A stretch of DNA of 23,818 bases from Geobacter sp. (lineage in GTDB: Bacteria > Desulfobacterota > Desulfuromonadia > Geobacterales > Geobacteraceae), in the NCBI GenBank assembly GCA_003490025.1, contig DNJC01000005.1, positions 1 through 23,818 of the forward strand, in the 5' to 3' direction. The translations under genes were made by a program, and so were the position numbers. Positions 20,472-23,818 of this stretch are shown in pieces. Positions within the stretch are counted from its first letter, which is position 1, and every line of letters begins with the position of its first letter. Under the pieces are notes generated by a model that was given only the letters and a program-made list of their open reading frames with translations, did no database searches and was not told the origin of the DNA.

Positions 20472-21392
20472 ATGTCCAATTGTGTACTTGTGATAGATGA
20501 CTCGGCTGCTATTCGAGAGCAGGTAGTGCGGACGCTGAAGGATGTCGGACTCTTTGACCGGTACAAACAAGCAAGGGACGGACTGGAGGGGTTCAAGACG
20601 CTGATCGAGTCCAAGGCGGACCTGGTGATCTGCGACGTCGACATGCCGCGCATGGACGGTTACAAGTTCCTGCAGCTCGTGGCATCGCGGCCGGAACTCC
20701 AGGGGCTCCCCATCATCATGCTGACCGGCATGATGGACTTCAATTCCAAGATCAGGGGGCTGGAGCAGGGGGCCAGCGACTACCTCACCAAGCCGTTCGA
20801 CGCGGGGGAGCTGGTGGCCCGCGTCAAGGTGCAACTGAAGATCAAGTCACTGCAGGACGAGCTGAAAAAGGCCAACGAGCAGCTGAAAAGACTCACCAAC
20901 ATCGATCACCTCACCAACCTTTTCAACCGAAGGTACCTCTCTGAAATCCTGGAAGGGGAATTTTTCCGGGCGCGGCGCAACCGCGAGAACCTCTCCCTCA
21001 TCATCGTAGACATCGACTACTTCAAGAACGTGAACGACACCTACGGCCATCAAAACGGCGACGTCGTACTGGCGGCCGTGGCCAACCTGTCCCAGCTGCA
21101 ACTCCGTGCCTATGACAGCGCCGCCCGCTACGGCGGCGAGGAGTTCGTCCTGGTCCTCCCCGGCACCTCCCTGCAGGGGGGGCAGATGGTCTCCGAGCGC
21201 CTGAGGCAGTCGGTGCTGGATTTTACCTTCCCGCCTCCCATGGAGGACATGACCCTGACCATCAGCGCGGGTGTCGCCACCTACCCGTCGATCAATATCG
21301 ACAGCGTCGACTCTCTGTTTCGCCAGGCGGACGAGGCCCTTTACCGGGCCAAACAAAACGGGCGCAACAGGGTGGAACTCATGACCGGCTGA
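20472..21392 (+). CDS. Response regulator with receiver and GGDEF domains (diguanylate cyclase, PleD-like)
   Basis: A 306-aa cytoplasmic signalling protein. Residues 1-120 are a CheY-type receiver: acidic pair Asp9-Asp10, phospho-acceptor Asp55 in CDVDMPRMDG, the switch Thr in IIMLTG, and Lys in LTKPFD. A coiled linker (KSLQDELKKANEQLKRL) joins it to a GGDEF domain with the active-site signature GGEEF (221-225) and, exactly five residues upstream, the RxxD inhibitory site (Arg212-Asp215). It should thus make cyclic di-GMP when phosphorylated, with product feedback. No histidine kinase is adjacent. ATG 20472 was chosen because GGGAGA (20462-20467) fits it and it starts directly at the receiver; ATGs at 20454 and 20460 are in frame. 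Confidence 0.95.
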   Translation: MSNCVLVIDDSAAIREQVVRTLKDVGLFDRYKQARDGLEGFKTLIESKADLVICDVDMPRMDGYKFLQLVASRPELQGLPIIMLTGMMDFNSKIRGLEQGASDYLTKPFDAGELVARVKVQLKIKSLQDELKKANEQLKRLTNIDHLTNLFNRRYLSEILEGEFFRARRNRENLSLIIVDIDYFKNVNDTYGHQNGDVVLAAVANLSQLQLRAYDSAARYGGEEFVLVLPGTSLQGGQMVSERLRQSVLDFTFPPPMEDMTLTISAGVATYPSINIDSVDSLFRQADEALYRAKQNGRNRVELMTG

Positions 21393-21400
21393 AAAACTCC

Positions 21401-21482
21401 CCCTCCCCTTCAAGGGACGGGGTGGGGATGGGTGAAAGGGGGAGGGACGTATAGCGGAGATGGTGGCTAATCGGAAAAAAAT
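21401..21482. repeat. Dispersed G/C-rich repeat, copy 2 (shares ATAGCGGA tail with 11697-11771)
   Basis: A CCCCTCCCC/GGGG-rich segment directly behind the GGDEF gene leads into GGGAGGGACGT, ATAGCGGA (21451-21458), GGTGGCTAATC and a run of A residues, in the same order as copy 1. The rest of the gap (21483-21567) is AT-rich with TTGAAT at 21505-21510 as a possible weak -35, but no good -10. Confidence 0.6.
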
Positions 21483-21581
21483 GAACAGGTGCTAAGAAAA
21501 TTACTTGAATAAATTTTAATTTGAAGTTACACATACCTTCTGCTTTGCATCCAGTCTTTACTGCAGTGGGAGGATGTCGTG

Positions 21582-21782
21582 ATGGAAACTTTTGATGAGG
21601 CTTACGCCAACTACCGGAATTTCTTGGCAAAACTTGATGTGACGGACGATATCTCCGAGAAGAACCAGCTGTTTCGGCAGCTCACACACCTTCTTTCCGA
21701 CCTCGAGAACAGGCTGGTTTCCCGGGACCTATCCCGTGACCGGGATCCGCGCGAGAAGATTGAACCGAGCTACTGGAACTGA
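21582..21782 (+). CDS. Small hypothetical protein (66 aa)
   Basis: An unrecognised 66-aa, charged, probably helical protein (METFDEAYANYRNFLAKL, then EKNQLFRQLTHLLSDLENRLVSRDLSRDRDP). GGGAGG at 21568-21573 lies eight bases before the ATG and five before an in-frame GTG (21579), so either could be used; this strong site is the main evidence that it is a gene. There is no membrane segment or signal peptide. Heptad-like spacing of Leu/Phe suggests a short coiled coil. It stands alone between the GGDEF gene and etfBA. The following 277-bp gap (21783-22059) has no other coding signal that I can support, only the etfB promoter. Confidence 0.65.
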   Translation: METFDEAYANYRNFLAKLDVTDDISEKNQLFRQLTHLLSDLENRLVSRDLSRDRDPREKIEPSYWN

Positions 21783-21960
21783 ATTCCTCCCGCTCCGGCT
21801 GCCTGGCATGCACCGCCCCACCTGGCAGTTATCCCAGCTGAATAATCCAAAACAAGCCGCACCAGAACCGGAAAGACCGATTCGTATCGGGCTGCCGAGT
21901 TTTCCTGCTCCGACGCCGGGGATCGCCGGGGATGGTGCGGGACTCTTTTCATGAAACGGT

Positions 21961-21988
21961 TTGACACCAGGGGACTCTCCTCTATTCT
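21961..21988 (+). promoter_or_regulatory. Candidate sigma-70 promoter of etfBA
   Basis: A consensus -35 TTGACA (21961-21966) is followed after 16 bases by TATTCT (21983-21988, 4/6). Transcription near 21995 would give a leader of about 65 bases before etfB. Confidence 0.55.
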
Positions 21989-22059
21989 GTAATGATGTTG
22001 CGCAGGTTCCGCAGCTTTTGTAAAAGTTCCTTGCTCTAAAATTCGCCGAGGAGGTGGGC

Positions 22060-22836
22060 ATGAAAATCCTGGTATGTGTCAAGCAAGTGCCCGACATGGA
22101 GTCGAGATTCAGGCCGGATACCACCGGCGTCTGGTTCGCCGAAACCGATCTGGCCTTTCGGGTCAACGAGTACGACGAGTACGCCATCGAACAGGCGGTG
22201 CAGCTCAAGGAGCGACTGGGAGGGGAGCCTGAACTGACGGTTCTCTCGGTCGGCCCGGACCGGGTTGTCGAGGCGATAAAAAAGGCCCTCTCCATGGGGT
22301 GCGACCGCGGCGTCCATGTCCTGGACGGTTCACCGCAACTGAAGGACCCCTGGCAGATCGCATCGATAATCGCCGCCTACGCCCAAGGTGAGGGGTTCGA
22401 CCTGGTGTTCACCGGGATGCAGTCGCTGGATCGGGGCTCCGCCCAGGTCGGCGTCTCCCTGGCGGAGATCCTCAACTGCGCCTGCGCCACCACAATAGTC
22501 GATTTCGAATACGGTGACGGCACGGTGACCGTGAAGCGTGAGCTGGAGGGAGGGGTGAAGGGGATCGTCCGCCTCAGGCTGCCGGCGGTCGTTACCTGCC
22601 AGCTCGGCCTGAACCAGCCGCGCTACCCCACCCTCCCCAACATAATGAAGGCCAAGAAGAAGGAGATCCGCACCATCCCGGTGGCCGAGCTGCTGCACGA
22701 GGAGCCGAGGACTCTGCTGGAGAGCTTCTACTCCCCTGCCAAAAAGGGGGGCGGGATCGTGCTGGAGGGGGATCTGGCCGACCAGGTGGACAAGCTGATC
22801 GGGATCCTCAAGGAAAAGACCACGGTTTTGCGCTAG
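22060..22836 (+). CDS. etfB: Electron transfer flavoprotein beta subunit
   Basis: A 258-aa EtfB, the AMP- or FAD-binding small subunit of the heterodimeric flavoprotein that passes electrons between acyl-CoA or similar dehydrogenases and quinone- or NAD-linked partners. It starts KILVCVKQVPD, has NEYDEYAIEQAVQLKE, the nucleotide-loop region TGMQSLDRGSAQVG, and the family signature VKRELEGGVKGIVRLRLPAVVT followed by QPRYPTLPNIMKAKKKEI. GGAGG (22050-22054) is five bases from the ATG, which is why 22060 was chosen over GTG 22054. etfA follows after ten bases. Whether it is of the bifurcating type cannot be decided by eye. Confidence 0.95.
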   Translation: MKILVCVKQVPDMESRFRPDTTGVWFAETDLAFRVNEYDEYAIEQAVQLKERLGGEPELTVLSVGPDRVVEAIKKALSMGCDRGVHVLDGSPQLKDPWQIASIIAAYAQGEGFDLVFTGMQSLDRGSAQVGVSLAEILNCACATTIVDFEYGDGTVTVKRELEGGVKGIVRLRLPAVVTCQLGLNQPRYPTLPNIMKAKKKEIRTIPVAELLHEEPRTLLESFYSPAKKGGGIVLEGDLADQVDKLIGILKEKTTVLR

Positions 22837-22846
22837 GAGGGGGCCA

Positions 22847-23758
22847 ATGAAAGCACTGCTGATCGGGGAGAGCAGGGAAGGAAAGCTGCTTGAACATAGC
22901 TACGAACTGTTGGGATTCGCCTCCAGGCTCGGGGCCGGCACCGCGATGTTCCTGGTGGGGAGCGAGGCGGCGTTGCCGTCATACGGAGGCACCGTGTACC
23001 TGGCCGATGCAGCCAAGTGCGGCGAGTACAACCCCGACCTGCACAAGCGGCTGGTACTGGCCGCGGTCGAGCGGGAAAAGCCGGACTACGTGGTCTTCAT
23101 GCACAGCTCCTACGGCTGGGATCTGGCGCCGCGCGTCGCAGTCGCGCTCAAGGCGGCGCAGGTGACGGAAGTCGTGGCGGTTGTGGAGGGGGGATTCGAG
23201 CGTCCCTGCTGCAGCCAGAAAATGAGGCACAAGGTGAACCCTGCGGGAGCGGTCGCGGTGCTCACGCTGCAGGTGGGCGCCTTTCCGGGCGAAATGGGCG
23301 CCGGCACTCCGCAGCTGCAGCCGATAGATGCGGAAGGGGACGGGAGAGTGGTGTTCCAGGGGTACGAGCCCGCGGTCCGCAAGGGGGTCGATCTCACCAA
23401 GGCCGAGGTGATCGTCAGCGCCGGTCGCGGCATCGGGAAGAAGGAGAACCTCCCGGTCATCGCCGAGCTTGCCAGGGCCCTGCGCGGGGAACTCGGCGCC
23501 AGCCGGCCGGTGGTGGACAGCGGTTGGTTGGACGCGGGAAGCCAGGTCGGCACCACCGGGCAGACGGTGAGTCCGAAGCTCTACGTCGCCTGCGGCATCA
23601 GCGGGGCCATACAGCACCTGGCAGGGATGAAGAAGTCCGGCTTCGTCGTCGCCATCAACAAGGACAAGGAAGCCCCCATCGGGGAGGTGGCCGACGTGCT
23701 GGTGGTCGCCGACGTCATGCAGTTCGTACCCGCCCTGACGGCGAAGCTCGCCAAGTGA
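22847..23758 (+). CDS. etfA: Electron transfer flavoprotein alpha subunit
   Basis: A 303-aa EtfA, partner of the upstream EtfB. The N-terminal domain (1-170) is the less conserved subunit-interaction part. The C-terminal FAD domain is typical: VIVSAGRGIGKKENLPVIAELA, then SRPVVDSGWLDAGSQVG, TGQTVSPKLYVACGISGAIQH (GQTVSP at 238-243), MKKSGFVVAINKDKEAPIGEVADVLVVADV. The segment contacts the flavin in known structures. It is slightly short at the N-terminus compared with 310-320 aa members. GGAGGG precedes the ATG and overlaps the region just after the etfB stop, so the two form one operon. The gene ends 60 bases before the window edge. Confidence 0.95.
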   Translation: MKALLIGESREGKLLEHSYELLGFASRLGAGTAMFLVGSEAALPSYGGTVYLADAAKCGEYNPDLHKRLVLAAVEREKPDYVVFMHSSYGWDLAPRVAVALKAAQVTEVVAVVEGGFERPCCSQKMRHKVNPAGAVAVLTLQVGAFPGEMGAGTPQLQPIDAEGDGRVVFQGYEPAVRKGVDLTKAEVIVSAGRGIGKKENLPVIAELARALRGELGASRPVVDSGWLDAGSQVGTTGQTVSPKLYVACGISGAIQHLAGMKKSGFVVAINKDKEAPIGEVADVLVVADVMQFVPALTAKLAK

Positions 23759-23818
23759 AGGGGATCCGCTGCGGCCAAAGAGCGGGGAAAGATGTGTAGG
23801 AGCGGCATTCCTGATGGA
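23759..23818 (+). other. Window end, possible start of a further etf-operon gene
   Basis: After the etfA stop there are 60 bases with no terminator hairpin. TAGGAG (23797-23802) precedes ATG 23814 by 11 bases, so a gene may start here and run off the window. In related operons an iron-sulfur oxidoreductase or acyl-CoA dehydrogenase often follows etfBA, but nothing visible here proves it. Confidence 0.2.

Noticed and set aside
21783..21960. Sigma-54 promoter (TGGCATGC near 21805) upstream of etfBA
   Set aside because: The -12 element TTGCA at the required 5-base spacing is missing. The TTGACA/TATTCT pair nearer to etfB is a better match.

Overview
The window is high-GC bacterial chromosome. 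Its gene content (electron-transfer flavoprotein EtfBA, a two-domain malic enzyme, a GGDEF response regulator, MoxR/DUF58/transglutaminase genes) and its dispersed G/C-rich intergenic repeats suggest a Desulfuromonadales/Geobacter-type organism. That assignment is inference from gene style; no rRNA or other phylogenetic marker is present. I found no tRNA, rRNA, CRISPR array, transposase, integrase or prophage gene.

Layout. Positions 1-3815 (+): the C-terminal part of an M16 peptidase, dut, an M29 aminopeptidase, a Sua5/YciO/YrdC protein and a small membrane protein. Positions 4056-5169 (+): the queuosine pair queD-queE, ending in a strong intrinsic terminator. Positions 5319-9005 (+): an overlapping MoxR ATPase, DUF58 protein and TgpA-type transglutaminase operon, followed by a large TPR protein (to 10894). 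Two minus-strand genes follow: a TonB-like protein that overlaps the TPR gene tail to tail, and a maeB-type malic enzyme with its own terminator and promoter. Positions 14360-15750 (+): a HIT protein and a ROK kinase overlapping by one base. Then come a DsbC-like periplasmic thiol protein (+), an endonuclease Q-like PHP protein (-), a MerR regulator (-) and the remnant of a nitroreductase gene (+). The right part (+) holds an RluA-family pseudouridine synthase, small unknown proteins of 91, 52 and 66 aa, a receiver-GGDEF diguanylate cyclase, and etfB-etfA.

Most of this is housekeeping or core metabolism, and I see no obvious new multi-gene system. The observations most worth a second look are: a DUF58 gene with no ATG, GTG or TTG upstream of its conserved N-terminus but with a well-placed Shine-Dalgarno in front of an ATT codon; a perfect 12-bp inverted repeat that supplies the TAG stop codons of both converging genes; a nitroreductase gene reduced to promoter, N-terminus and terminator; a possibly leaderless 52-aa two-helix membrane protein; and several intergenic repeat families, including degenerate TTAAG-type hexamer tracts that begin with the same 13 bases directly behind two unrelated stop codons.

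Promoters listed are sequence matches to sigma-70 consensus only. Start codons were chosen from ribosome-binding sites and family N-termini, and several differ from the longest possible frame.
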